Source of the DNA: Caballeronia glathei
GTDB lineage: Bacteria; Pseudomonadota; Gammaproteobacteria; Burkholderiales; Burkholderiaceae
Assembly: GCF_000698595.1 (NCBI RefSeq)
Contig: NZ_JFHC01000032.1
Location: 26,211-90,210, forward strand
Length of the DNA: 64,000 nucleotides
Direction: 5' to 3'
Positions 8,663 to 17,301 of this stretch are shown piece after piece; position 1 is the stretch's first letter, and each line of letters opens with the position of its first letter. The position numbers and the translations under genes are program-made. The notes beneath the pieces were generated by a model that did no database searches, was not told where the DNA came from, and saw only the letters and a list, made by a program, of their open reading frames with translations.

Positions 8663-8698
8663 AAAAAGCCTGCATGACTTCGCGTCATGCAGGCTTTT
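8663..8698 (+). terminator. Strong hairpin terminator, possibly for rpsU
   Basis: A stem of about 15 bp (AAAAGCCTGCATGAC with its complement) closes on a short TTCGC loop and ends in a TTTT run. The flanking A-tract would let it act on both strands. Confidence 0.8.
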
Positions 8699-8797
8699 CG
8701 TGCTTTGGGTATCGGCTTTTGCGGGAATTTACTCGTTCTGATTATTCGCCCACCGTACTTTAGCTTCGCACGACATACGAACACGCGACGCAAAAAC

Positions 8798-8823
8798 AAA
8801 AAGCCCGGCGAGCCGGGCTTTTT
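8798..8823 (-). terminator. Bidirectional terminator beside tRNA-fMet
   Basis: AAAAAGCCCGGC, a GA loop and GCCGGGCTTTTT form a compact hairpin with T-tracts on both strands. It lies 11 bases beyond the 3' end of the leftward tRNA gene and should end its transcript. Confidence 0.85.
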
Positions 8824-8834
8824 GTTTGAAAACT

Positions 8835-8911
<77 letters not shown>

Positions 8912-9024
8912 TCTGAAGAATTAAAGTATAGCTGAAAAGCGCGATTCAGGTCAAACGAAGATTGGCGTTTTCCCTGATGCCGGCATCGACGGGGAGCCGC
9001 AGCGATCCGAAGATCGAGCGCCGA

Positions 9025-9663
9025 TCACGTTGCCGGACGGCGAACGAACGCAAGCATGATGCCGAAGCCGATCATCAGCGTTCCGCTCACGCGGTTGAAC
9101 CACTTGAAGCCCCGGGCGCCGTTCGCAACCGACCCGAGCCGCGCGCCCAGCGCCGCATAAACCGCGATGGCAACGAGTTCGAGCACCAGAAACGTGACGC
9201 CCAGCACGGTAAAGCTCGTCGCATAGGCGGAGCGGTCGACGAATTGCGGGAAGAACGCGGTAAAAACGAGAATCGCCTTCGGATTGCCCGCCGCCACCAG
9301 AAACTCCTGCTTCGCAAGCTTCGCGAGGGGCGTCGGCGCATGCGGCGCGCCGTCGCCGTTTGCGTGCGCGACGAGCGCCGGCCCCGAGCGGATCAGCTTG
9401 ATGCCGATCCACACCAGATAAGCCGCGCCGCCGAACTTGATCAGCGTGAAAAGCGTCTGCGAAGCCATCAGGAGCGCGCCGAGCCCGAGTCCCGCGATCG
9501 CGATCATGATCGCGAAGGCGACGAGCCGCCCGGCCGACGCGAGCACCGACGTGCGCACGCCCTCGCGCGCGCCGTTCGACAGCGAGAGCACGTTGTTGGG
9601 CCCGAAGGCCATGTTGATGGCGAAGCACGCCGGCACGAACAGCGAAAAGGTCTGCAGCGACAT
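9025..9663 (-). CDS. LysE/RhtB-family amino-acid exporter
   Basis: This 212-residue inner-membrane exporter of the LysE/RhtB superfamily has about six hydrophobic helices. The family motif is visible as FGPNNVLSLSNGAREGVRTS, and the conserved AGNPKAILVFTAFFPQFV lies in the middle. The ATG at 9663 has AAGGTGA at good spacing; a GTG three codons upstream is the alternative. Family members export amino acids or their analogues such as homoserine, threonine or lysine. The substrate cannot be read from the sequence. It follows the porin gene on the same strand. Confidence 0.88.
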   Translation of the reverse strand: MSLQTFSLFVPACFAINMAFGPNNVLSLSNGAREGVRTSVLASAGRLVAFAIMIAIAGLGLGALLMASQTLFTLIKFGGAAYLVWIGIKLIRSGPALVAHANGDGAPHAPTPLAKLAKQEFLVAAGNPKAILVFTAFFPQFVDRSAYATSFTVLGVTFLVLELVAIAVYAALGARLGSVANGARGFKWFNRVSGTLMIGFGIMLAFVRRPAT

Positions 9664-9744
9664 CCGCGTCACCTTCGATAGCGCAAAAGAATCAAGCCGT
9701 TACGCTACCAGATTCGCGTGCGCGTGCCGAGGGCCGGCGCGCGC

Positions 9745-10857
9745 TCAGAAGCGATGCCGGATGCCCATCGCCACCATCAGCTGGTTGTTGCCGCTCGCCG
9801 GGTCGTTGGTGTTGATCACCGCCGGCGCGCCCGACGAGGCCCGCTGATAGATCGACTCCAGATACACGTCGGTGCGCTTCGACAGCAGATAGTCCACCTG
9901 CACGGCGCCCTGATGCCAGTGCACACCGCTGCCGTTCGTGTAGTTGTACATGCCGGCGAGCGCGATGGCCGGCGTCAGTTGATACGTCGCGTTGATTTCG
10001 TAGTTGTTCAGCGCGATCGACGAAGCCGGGTCGCCGGTATCCGCATTGGTCACGCCGGAGTTGATCGAGCGCGAAAAAGCGCCCGCCACCGTGAGTTCGC
10101 CGATCACGTAGCTCGCGCCGACGCCGAACGTGTTCTGGCGCTGAACGTTCGCGCTGAAGACCGTCCGGTCGGGGCCGGGCAGGTTGAGCGGCTCGTATGC
10201 GCCGCCCGCGGTGTTGCCGCGCCCATTGTTGTGCAGATAGGCGGCGCCCGCGGAGAACGGACCCAGCGAGTAGTTGGCGCCGACGCTCCACGCGCGGTTG
10301 TTCGCAAACTGCCCCGCCTCATTCGAGAACGCGTACAGGCCGCCGAAACTGAAGCCGGCGTACGTCTCGCTCGTGTATTTGATCGAGTTCGACGCGAGAA
10401 ACGAGTTGTTCGCGTTGTCGTTGTCGAAGGGATGCGCGAACGCCGTGCCGCCCGTGCCGCCGGTGAGCGTGAAGGGGGCGAAGTAGTCGTGGATCGAATC
10501 GTACTGATGGCCGAGCGTGATCGTGCCGAGCGTGTCGGTGCCGAGCCCGACGTAGTACGGATGATCGTTGAAGCCCTCGCCCGTCGCGATCGAGAAGCCG
10601 CGCTCGAGCTTGAAGACCGCCTTCATGCCGCCGCCGAGGTCCTCGGTGCCTTCCAGGCCCCAGAAGCTGCCGTCGATCACGCCCGTCGTGAACTTGTAGA
10701 GCGCGTGATCGGCAACGTTGTTGACATAGGCCAATCCGCCGTCGATTTCGCCGTAAAGCGTTACCGAGCTTTGCGCCGATGCCGCGCCGCTCGCGAGCGC
10801 GAGGGAGCAGGCGCACAAGGCCGTCATGCCATTGCCGTTCCTGAGGCGGTTATGCAT
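9745..10857 (-). CDS. Outer-membrane porin, Burkholderia OmpC/PorB type
   Basis: This 370-residue trimeric general porin has a signal peptide at about residues 1-28 (cleavage after GAASA) and a first strand QSSVTLYGEIDGGLAYVNN. Alternating beta-strand character runs throughout, and the C-terminal phenylalanine (GIRHRF) is recognised by the BAM complex. Also typical are WGLEGTEDLGGGMKAVFKLE and the loop-3 region. The ATG at 10857 has GGAGAA upstream; the frame upstream of it is not coding. A Fur-like dyad and a 12-bp perfect palindrome lie in the leader, suggesting iron-linked or other control. Confidence 0.94.
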   Translation of the reverse strand: MHNRLRNGNGMTALCACSLALASGAASAQSSVTLYGEIDGGLAYVNNVADHALYKFTTGVIDGSFWGLEGTEDLGGGMKAVFKLERGFSIATGEGFNDHPYYVGLGTDTLGTITLGHQYDSIHDYFAPFTLTGGTGGTAFAHPFDNDNANNSFLASNSIKYTSETYAGFSFGGLYAFSNEAGQFANNRAWSVGANYSLGPFSAGAAYLHNNGRGNTAGGAYEPLNLPGPDRTVFSANVQRQNTFGVGASYVIGELTVAGAFSRSINSGVTNADTGDPASSIALNNYEINATYQLTPAIALAGMYNYTNGSGVHWHQGAVQVDYLLSKRTDVYLESIYQRASSGAPAVINTNDPASGNNQLMVAMGIRHRF

Positions 10858-10870
10858 GGTTCGTTCTCCA

Positions 10871-10882
10871 GTTGTTAACAAC
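10871..10882. promoter_or_regulatory. Perfect 12-bp palindrome in porin leader
   Basis: GTTGTTAACAAC lies 14 bases before the porin start codon. It could be a small operator or an mRNA hairpin near the ribosome-binding site. The regulator is unknown. Confidence 0.45.
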
Positions 10883-10906
10883 GTGAATACGAGAGACAGG
10901 CACCTG

Positions 10907-10926
10907 TAATGATAGTGATTGTCATT
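10907..10926 (-). promoter_or_regulatory. Candidate Fur box upstream of porin
   Basis: TAATGATAGTGATTGTCATT contains AATGA and TCATT as inverted ends and resembles the 19-bp Fur consensus. It lies about 50 bases before the porin start, where a promoter would be expected. Confidence 0.5.
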
Positions 10927-11148
10927 TGGAGATAAGCCGCCGGCAACGAGAATCCTTCGCATTTCAACGTTTTCGCGGCTTCGACGCTTCGCGATTCCCA
11001 AATTCGTTGCTTGCACGCATCAGACGCTCGATTCATAGGACGATTGACGCGCAATCGGAGGGGCGAAACGCCCGCTTTTTGCGCGGCCGGACGGCTGCGC
11101 GGCTCGCGAGTAAGATCACGGCTTTCCCCGACTGGATCAGGCACCGGC

Positions 11149-11895
11149 ATGAACAAACCCATCACGAAGGCAATCGTCACCGGACACACGCGCGGACTGG
11201 GCGCGGCGCTCGCGGAGTACCTTCTGTCGCTCGATATCCCCGTGCTCGCGCTGTCGCGCTCGCGCAACCCGGCGCTCGCCGCGCGGCATGCGGGCAGGCT
11301 CGAAGAAGCGGAGCTGGATCTCGCCGATCTGGCGGGCCTCGAAACGTGGCTCGCCGGCGACGGTCTGCGCCGCTTTGTCGCGGGCGCTCGGACCGTCTTG
11401 CTCGTCAACAACGCCGGCATGCTTCAGCCGGTCGGTCCGATCGAGGGCCAGGACGCGGGCGCGATCGCGCGCGCCGTGAGCGTGAACGTGGCGGCGCCGC
11501 TGATGCTCGCGAGCGCGCTCGCGGCGGCGAGCGGCGAGGCGCAGGACCGGCGCATCGTCCATGTGTCGAGCGGCGCGGCGCGCAACGCGTATCCCGGCTG
11601 GAGCATCTATTGCGCGACGAAGGCCGCGCTCGATCATCACGCCCGCGCGGTCGCGCTCGACCCGAACCGCGCGCTGCGCATCTGCAGCGTGGCGCCGGGC
11701 GTGATCGATACGGACATGCAGGCCGAGATCCGCGCAACGGGCCTCGACCGCTTTCCGCAGCGCGAACGGTTCGAAGCGCTGAAAAACGAGGGCCGCCTCG
11801 CGACGCCCGACCAGGCGGCGAAAAAGCTCGTGGACTACGCATTGAGCGACGCGTTCGGCACGACGCCTGTCGCGGATGTTCGCGAGCTCGCCTGA
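11149..11895 (+). CDS. Short-chain dehydrogenase/reductase
   Basis: This 248-residue classical SDR has the coenzyme motif TGHTRGLG (about residues 11-18), NNAG, the catalytic serine in HVSSGAA, the YCATK active-site tetrad and a PGVIDT motif after it. It probably uses NADP, given the basic residues near the first loop. The ATG at 11149 is chosen because similarity starts there. It resembles sepiapterin-reductase or YciK-like SDRs, but the substrate is unknown. It stands alone and converges on the RNase H-like gene, with only two bases between stop codons. Confidence 0.86.
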   Translation: MNKPITKAIVTGHTRGLGAALAEYLLSLDIPVLALSRSRNPALAARHAGRLEEAELDLADLAGLETWLAGDGLRRFVAGARTVLLVNNAGMLQPVGPIEGQDAGAIARAVSVNVAAPLMLASALAAASGEAQDRRIVHVSSGAARNAYPGWSIYCATKAALDHHARAVALDPNRALRICSVAPGVIDTDMQAEIRATGLDRFPQRERFEALKNEGRLATPDQAAKKLVDYALSDAFGTTPVADVRELA

Positions 11896-11897
11896 AC

Positions 11898-12569
11898 TCA
11901 GGCCGGCGCGCCGGCCCGAACAGCCTGAAGCGCCTGGCGCGACAGGACATCGGCGCTCGCGTTCCCGCCGCGCGGAATCCAGTGGAGGCGGACATCGCCG
12001 AGCTCACCGATCAGCCGCCGGGCATGCTCCGCATGCCCGGCGAGCACGGATGAGCCCGTGTCGCTGTCGCGCCGCACGTCGTCGATGACGACGCGGCTGT
12101 CGCCATAGATCACGAGCCTCGCCGGGCGCACGCGCAACGCGGCTTCGAGCACCGAGATGAGCGCGAGGTACTCGGCCTTGCTGCTGTCGCCGTGCCCGGC
12201 GGCGGCGCTGATTGCCACGACCTCGCCCTCCGGGCTCTGCAGCACGCCGCCGATGCCGATGCGCCCCGGATTCGGCAGCGCCGAGCCGTCGAACCACGCG
12301 AGCCACGCGCCCGGCGGATGGTCATGCCGCCCGGCGGGCGCGCGCGAACGCGACCTGCGCTCCCCGCGCGCGACGAGCGCCGCGTGCGCCCTCGCTTTTG
12401 CCGCCTTGCGCGCGTGCACCAGATCGCCCAGCGACTGGACGCCCGCCGCCTTCTCCAGCGTTTTCACGAGCGCGTCGTGCGCGGATATCGACCCGCCCTT
12501 CGCGAGGCGCCGGCTGAGCGCGCGCTCCTTCTTGTAGGCGATGGCAAGCAGCTCTTCGAAAGCGATCAT
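11898..12569 (-). CDS. RNase H-fold protein (ribonuclease HI-like)
   Basis: This 223-residue protein has an Arg/Ala-rich N-terminal half (about 1-85, unassigned) and an RNase HI-type domain (about 88-215). Candidate metal ligands are Asp in WFDGSALPNPG, Glu in SSKAEYLAL, Asp in IYGDSRVV and Asp in NASADVLSRQA, so the DEDD set appears complete. Such RNase H-like proteins cleave RNA in RNA-DNA hybrids. This is not the standard RnhA length and may be a paralogue with a specialised role. It lies just after the ccm run on the same strand but 67 bases away. Confidence 0.8.
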   Translation of the reverse strand: MIAFEELLAIAYKKERALSRRLAKGGSISAHDALVKTLEKAAGVQSLGDLVHARKAAKARAHAALVARGERRSRSRAPAGRHDHPPGAWLAWFDGSALPNPGRIGIGGVLQSPEGEVVAISAAAGHGDSSKAEYLALISVLEAALRVRPARLVIYGDSRVVIDDVRRDSDTGSSVLAGHAEHARRLIGELGDVRLHWIPRGGNASADVLSRQALQAVRAGAPA

Positions 12570-12636
12570 GGGCGCGCGCGTAATGGACGAACGCCGAGCT
12601 TAGCAAAAAACGGGGCGCGGTCGCGCGCACCGGCTC

Positions 12637-13530
12637 TCACTTCGCCGGTGCCCGCCCGGCGAGCCGCGCACGCGTCTCCTCGACTTTCCGGCGCGCCTGC
12701 TCCGCCGCCGGGGAATCGGGCGCGAGCGACGCCTCGAGCCGCTGCCAGTATCCGAGCGCGGCGCCGAAGTCGCGCCGGTCCTGAGCCGCCGATCCGGCAA
12801 GCGCCAGCGCCTTCGGGTTCGTCGGATCGATGGCGAGCGCCGCGTCGATCTGCTGCTGCGCCGGCCCGGCGAGACTGCCGTCCTGCGCGCTCGCGAGCGC
12901 ATCGGCGTAATCGGCGCGCAATTGCGCGTCGCCCGGCGCCAGCGCGACCGCGCGGGCGTAGGCGGCGGCCGCGTCGTCCGGGCGCTCGAGCACCTGGTAA
13001 GAGCGGGCGAGCATCGACCAGCCCGGTGCGTCGTCCGGCTGATCGCGCAGGCGCATCGCGAGCCGCGACACCATCAGTTCGACCGAACCCGTGGTCATCT
13101 CGTGCGGCTCGACGCCGGCGTCATCGAGCATCAGCGCGGCGGGCGCGCCGAGTTGCAGATAGAGTGCGAACGCTCCGGCGGGAATCAGCGCGATCAGGAG
13201 CGCCGCGGTGCCCGCCCGAGTCGCGAGGCTGCGCGCCGTGGCGGCGGCCGACGCCGGCGCTTCAGCCGGCGCCGCCGCGGACTGCGCCGGCCCCACGTCC
13301 TCCAGGAGCCGCGCTTCGATGTCGCGCCGCGTCACGGCATGCAGTTCGGGGGACAGCGTGCCCGCATGAAGCTCGGCATCGGCGCGTGCCAGCTCGCCCT
13401 GATACAGCGTGACGAGCAGCGCACGGCCGCCGGGCGTGCTCCCCTCCTCCGCGCGCCGCATCAGCGGACGAGCCACGCAGAAAAGCGCGCCGGCGAGCAT
13501 CGCGCCGGCCGCCAGCCAGAAGCCGATCAT
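12637..13530 (-). CDS. ccmI: Cytochrome c biogenesis protein CcmI
   Basis: This 297-residue membrane protein acts in haem-ligation stages of system I cytochrome c maturation and chaperones apocytochromes. Two N-terminal membrane helices flank a cytoplasmic loop with a leucine-zipper-like stretch. The C-terminal periplasmic part contains TPR-like repeats (PGWSMLARSYQVLERPDDAA and following). The ATG at 13530 overlaps the ccmH stop in an ATGA arrangement. It is the last gene of the nap-ccm run. It corresponds to the C-terminal part of E. coli CcmH. Confidence 0.9.
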   Translation of the reverse strand: MIGFWLAAGAMLAGALFCVARPLMRRAEEGSTPGGRALLVTLYQGELARADAELHAGTLSPELHAVTRRDIEARLLEDVGPAQSAAAPAEAPASAAATARSLATRAGTAALLIALIPAGAFALYLQLGAPAALMLDDAGVEPHEMTTGSVELMVSRLAMRLRDQPDDAPGWSMLARSYQVLERPDDAAAAYARAVALAPGDAQLRADYADALASAQDGSLAGPAQQQIDAALAIDPTNPKALALAGSAAQDRRDFGAALGYWQRLEASLAPDSPAAEQARRKVEETRARLAGRAPAK

Positions 13531-14009
13531 GGTCCGCAATCCTCCGATGTACGGTTGAGCAGCGCATCGGCGCGGCGGCGCTCGTCGGCGGAAAGCTGCG
13601 GCGGTCGCATCGCGCGGCGGCGCGCCACCACGCGCGCGAGCACGAGCGCACCCGCGCAAAGCAGCAGGAACGGTCCGAGCCAGAGCAGCCACGTGAGCGG
13701 CTTGAACGGCGGCTTGTACAGGACGAAATCGCCGTAGCGCCGCACCATGTAGTCGCGCACCTGCGCGTCGGTCGCGCCGTTCGCCACCTGCTCTGCGATC
13801 TTGCCGCGCAGATCGGCGGCGAGGTCGGCGCTCGAATCGGCGAGCGCCTCGTTCTGGCACACGAGGCAGCGAAAACTCTGCTCCAGCTCGCGGATGCGCA
13901 CGGCGTCGCTCTCCGCCGCCCGCGACGGGCCGCCGTGCAAGGCGCCGCAAAGCACGACGCAGAGCGCCGCGCGAACCGTCCATCGGGTGAGGTGAAGGCG
14001 TGGTTTCAT
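13527..14009 (-). CDS. ccmH: Cytochrome c maturation thiol-disulfide protein CcmH
   Basis: This 160-residue protein has a signal/anchor at residues 9-31, then the active-site motif RCLVCQNE with Cys48 and Cys51, and a C-terminal membrane helix (about 105-128). It reduces the CXXCH cysteines of apocytochromes before haem attachment, receiving electrons from CcmG. Start ATG at 14009. It overlaps ccmG by four bases (stop of ccmG at 14006) and ccmI by four, consistent with translational coupling. Confidence 0.94.
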   Translation of the reverse strand: MKPRLHLTRWTVRAALCVVLCGALHGGPSRAAESDAVRIRELEQSFRCLVCQNEALADSSADLAADLRGKIAEQVANGATDAQVRDYMVRRYGDFVLYKPPFKPLTWLLWLGPFLLLCAGALVLARVVARRRAMRPPQLSADERRRADALLNRTSEDCGP

Positions 14010-14542
14010 CGGACCTGCTCGCTCTGCAGCCTGCGCACGAGCGGCACGATGCGCGTATCGAGCGCCGCCGCGGTGAGCGGCCCCGCGTGCCGGTAGCGGA
14101 CCACGCCGTGCTTGTCGATGACGAACGTCTCCGGCACGCCGTAGACGCCATAGTCGATGCCCACCTGCCCGTTGCCGTCGACGATCGACGCCACGTAAGG
14201 ATTGCCCGAGCGCGAGATCCATTCGCGCGCGGCGTCCGGTTCGTCCTTGTAGTTGAGCCCGTAGAGCGGCGCGACCCCGCGCCGCGCGAACTCGACGAGC
14301 AGCGCGTGCTCGTCGCGGCAGGACACGCACCACGACGCCCAGACGTTCAGGAGCCAGACCCGTCCCTTGAGGTCGGCATTCGAGAGGCGCGGGCCGTCCG
14401 GCTGCAGTTGCGGCAGATCGAACGCGGGCGCGGGCTGCCCGATCAGCGCGGACGGCAGGCGCCGCGGGTCGTGCGACAGCGCCGCCGCCAGAAAGGCGCT
14501 CAGCACGGCGAACACGGCGAGCGGCAGGAGAAAGCGCTTCAT
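14006..14542 (-). CDS. ccmG: Thiol:disulfide interchange protein CcmG/DsbE
   Basis: This 178-residue membrane-anchored periplasmic thioredoxin-fold protein has an N-terminal helix at about 4-23 and the active site WASWCVSC with Cys72 and Cys75. The usual sequence is WCxPC, so valine-serine here is a slight variant. The acidic groove and the GVYGVPETFVID region containing cis-proline are characteristic of CcmG. It passes electrons from CcdA or DsbD to CcmH. Its start overlaps the end of ccmF by four bases. Confidence 0.94.
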   Translation of the reverse strand: MKRFLLPLAVFAVLSAFLAAALSHDPRRLPSALIGQPAPAFDLPQLQPDGPRLSNADLKGRVWLLNVWASWCVSCRDEHALLVEFARRGVAPLYGLNYKDEPDAAREWISRSGNPYVASIVDGNGQVGIDYGVYGVPETFVIDKHGVVRYRHAGPLTAAALDTRIVPLVRRLQSEQVR

Positions 14543-16635
14543 CGGCTGGCCTCCCCCGCTTCGGAGCCCGTGCCGGCTTCACGCGTGGCCGTGCCGGGCG
14601 CAGGCGCCGCGCCGCGCGGGCTGCGGGGCACGGTCAAAGACACAGACGCAGACGCAGGCGCAGACACAGACACAGGCGCAGGCACGGCCGCGCGCCGCTT
14701 GCGCGGCACGAGCCGGTAGCGGCGGTCGCAGGCGGCAAGCGCGCCGCCCAGCGCCATCAGGAGGCAGCCGGCCCAGATCCAGTTCACGAACGGCTTGATA
14801 TGAACGCGCATCGTCCACGCGTTCCCCGCGCCGACCTGCTCGCCCATCGCGACGTACAGATCGCGGAACACGCCGCGGTCGATCGCGGCTTCGGTCATCG
14901 GTGTCTGCTGCACGATGAAAAGGCGCTTCTCCGGATGCAGCACCGCGACCGTGCGACCGTCGCGGCTCACTTCGACGGTCGCGCGCGCGGCGCGATAGTT
15001 CGGGCCGTCGATCTCGCGGGTGCCGGTGAACCGGAACGCGTAGCCGCCCTCGGTCAGCGACTCGCTCGGTTCGAGGCGCACGTCGCGCTCGGTCTCGTAG
15101 CCCTTCACGAACGTCACGCCGACGATGAACACGCCGATTCCCACATGCGCGAGCAGCATGCCGCAGAAGGCGGACGGCAGGCGCGAGAAGCGCGCGGCGA
15201 GCGGCCCCTGCTGTTGCGCGATGCGCTCCCACAGCGCCACCGCCGACGCGCTCACGCACCACGCGGCAAGCAGGATGCCGAGGCCGACGAGCGGTTTCCA
15301 GCCGCCGACCACCCACGGCAGCGCAAGCGCCGCGACGACGCTCGCCGCGCCCGCCCAGCGCAGCCGCACCGCGAGTTCGGGCAGGCGCGCGGACTTCCAT
15401 CGCGCGATCGGGCCGATGCCCATCAGGAACACCGCGGGCGTCATCAGCGGCACGAAGATGCTGTCGAAATACGGCGGCCCGATCGAGATCTTGCCGAGAC
15501 CGAGCACGTCGAGAAAGAGCGGGTACAGCGTGCCGAGCAGCACCGAGGCCGTGGCAACCATCAGCAGCACGTTGTTCGACAGCAGCAGCGACTCGCGCGA
15601 GACGGTGTCGAAGCCCCCGCCGAGCCCGATCTTCGGCGCACGCCAGGCGAACAGCAGCAGCGCGCCTCCCGCCACGATCGAGAGAAACGCGAGGATGAAG
15701 ATGCCCCGCGCGGGGTCGGCCGCGAACGAATGAACCGACGTGATCACGCCCGAGCGCACGAGGAACGTGCCGAGCAGGCTCAGCGAGAACGTGCAGATCG
15801 CGAGCAGCACGGTCCAGCTTCGGAAGGCGCCCCGTTTTTCCGTGACGGCGAGCGAGTGGATCAGCGCCGTGCCGGCGAGCCACGGCATGAACGAGGCGTT
15901 TTCCACCGGGTCCCAGAACCACCAGCCGCCCCAGCCGAGCTCGTAGTACGCCCAGCCGCTGCCGAGCATGATGCCGAGCGTGAGGAAGATCCAGGCGGCC
16001 GTCGTCCAGGGACGCGACCAGCGCGCCCACGCGGCGTTCAGCTCGCCCGAGAGGAGCGCCGCGATCGCGAAGGCGAACGCCACCGCGAAACCCACGTAGC
16101 CCATGTAGAGAATCGGTGGATGCGACACCATGCCCGGGTCCTGCAGCAGCGGATTCAGATCGCGGCCGTCGACGGCGGGCGGCAGAAGCCGCGCGAACGG
16201 ATTCGACGTGAACAGCATGAAGAGCAGAAACCCCGCCGCAATCCAGCTCATCACGCCAAGCACGCGCGCGACCATCGCGCGCGGCAGTTGCCGGCTCAAT
16301 ACCGACACGGCCGCCATCCACAGCGTGAGCAGCAGCGTCCAGAGCAGCAGCGAGCCTTCATGGCCGCCCCAGACGGCCGTTACGCGGTACACGGGCGGCA
16401 GCATGGAATTCGAATGGCTCGCCACGTACAGCACCGAGAAATCGTTGCCGAGAAACGACGCGGCGAGACACCCGAACGCGATCGCGACCAGCACGAACTG
16501 CGCGCGCGCGACCGGCCAGGCCACGCGCATCCAGTGGGTCCAGCCGCGCGCCGCGCCGACGATCGGCAGCACGCCGTTCACGAGCGCAAGCGCGAGCGCG
16601 ACGATCAGCGCGAAGTGGCCGATTTCCGGGATCAT
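14539..16635 (-). CDS. ccmF: Haem lyase component CcmF
   Basis: This 698-residue polytopic inner-membrane protein joins haem, delivered by holo-CcmE, to apocytochrome c. The tryptophan-rich WWD signature reads GWGGWWFWDPVENASFMPWL. It has about 14-15 membrane helices and a large periplasmic domain before the last helix. The C-terminal 40 residues are unusual: an Ala/Ser/Val/Pro-rich tail (SVSAPASASVSL) encoded by imperfect hexamer repeats near 14640-14687, beyond the conserved end. It overlaps ccmE and ccmG by four bases each. Confidence 0.95.
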   Translation of the reverse strand: MIPEIGHFALIVALALALVNGVLPIVGAARGWTHWMRVAWPVARAQFVLVAIAFGCLAASFLGNDFSVLYVASHSNSMLPPVYRVTAVWGGHEGSLLLWTLLLTLWMAAVSVLSRQLPRAMVARVLGVMSWIAAGFLLFMLFTSNPFARLLPPAVDGRDLNPLLQDPGMVSHPPILYMGYVGFAVAFAFAIAALLSGELNAAWARWSRPWTTAAWIFLTLGIMLGSGWAYYELGWGGWWFWDPVENASFMPWLAGTALIHSLAVTEKRGAFRSWTVLLAICTFSLSLLGTFLVRSGVITSVHSFAADPARGIFILAFLSIVAGGALLLFAWRAPKIGLGGGFDTVSRESLLLSNNVLLMVATASVLLGTLYPLFLDVLGLGKISIGPPYFDSIFVPLMTPAVFLMGIGPIARWKSARLPELAVRLRWAGAASVVAALALPWVVGGWKPLVGLGILLAAWCVSASAVALWERIAQQQGPLAARFSRLPSAFCGMLLAHVGIGVFIVGVTFVKGYETERDVRLEPSESLTEGGYAFRFTGTREIDGPNYRAARATVEVSRDGRTVAVLHPEKRLFIVQQTPMTEAAIDRGVFRDLYVAMGEQVGAGNAWTMRVHIKPFVNWIWAGCLLMALGGALAACDRRYRLVPRKRRAAVPAPVSVSAPASASVSLTVPRSPRGAAPAPGTATREAGTGSEAGEASR

Positions 16636-17099
16636 CGCCGCGCCTCCGCCGACGCCCCGCCCGACACCCGCAGGGTCGAGCGCGCCCTGTTGACGGCATC
16701 GGCGGCATCGGGCGGCATGTAGTTCTCGTCGTGCTTCGCGAGCACCTGATCGGCCACGAACGTGCCGTCCGGCATCAGCGTGCCCTGCGCGACCACGCCC
16801 TTGCCCTCGCGAAAGAGATCGGGCAGGACGCCGCGATAGACGACCGGAATGGCCCGCGCCGTATCGGTGACGCTGAAGCGCACCGTCAGCCCGTGTTCGT
16901 CGCGCGAGAGCGAGCCCTTCTCAACCAGGCCGCCGACGCGCAGCCGCGTGCCGCTCGCCACGTGTCCTTCGACGATCTGCGTCGGGCTCACGAAGAACAT
17001 CACGTTCGACTGGAAGGCGTTCAGCACGAGCGCCGACGCCGCGCCGAGCGCCGCCAGTGCGCCCGCGATCCAGGCGAGCCGCCGCGCCCTAGGTTTCAC
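16632..17099 (-). CDS. ccmE: Periplasmic haem chaperone CcmE
   Basis: This 155-residue protein has an N-terminal anchor helix (about 8-28) and an OB-fold domain. The covalent haem-binding histidine is His123 in LAKHDENYMPP, with Tyr127 as axial ligand in characterised homologues. It receives haem from CcmC and the CcmAB complex and hands it to CcmF. The start is taken as GTG at 17099, inside the end of ccmD. This fits the family length. Confidence 0.94.
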   Translation of the reverse strand: MKPRARRLAWIAGALAALGAASALVLNAFQSNVMFFVSPTQIVEGHVASGTRLRVGGLVEKGSLSRDEHGLTVRFSVTDTARAIPVVYRGVLPDLFREGKGVVAQGTLMPDGTFVADQVLAKHDENYMPPDAADAVNRARSTLRVSGGASAEARR

Positions 17100-17301
17100 G
17101 GCTGCGTTCCTCGAACTCGCGGCTCGCCACGAGCCGCACCGGAGCCCGCGCGCGGGCCGCGTCCGGTGCCCGGTCCGGCGTACTGCGCGCCCTTCTGCCC
17201 GCGGCCCGCACGAGCAGCACCTCGATCGCGAGCAACAGGAACGCCACGCCGAACGACACCCAGACGAACGGACCATAGCCCCAGCCTGCCCATGTGTTCA
17301 T
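17089..17301 (-). CDS. ccmD: Haem exporter accessory protein CcmD
   Basis: This 70-residue protein with one membrane helix (about 13-31, WVSFGVAFLLLAIEVLLV) and a basic cytoplasmic tail is typical of CcmD. It stabilises the CcmABC complex and promotes release of holo-CcmE. It starts at ATG 17301, overlapping the ccmC stop by four bases, and ends 11 bases inside ccmE. The usual CcmD length is 50-70. Confidence 0.88.
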   Translation of the reverse strand: MNTWAGWGYGPFVWVSFGVAFLLLAIEVLLVRAAGRRARSTPDRAPDAARARAPVRLVASREFEERSRET

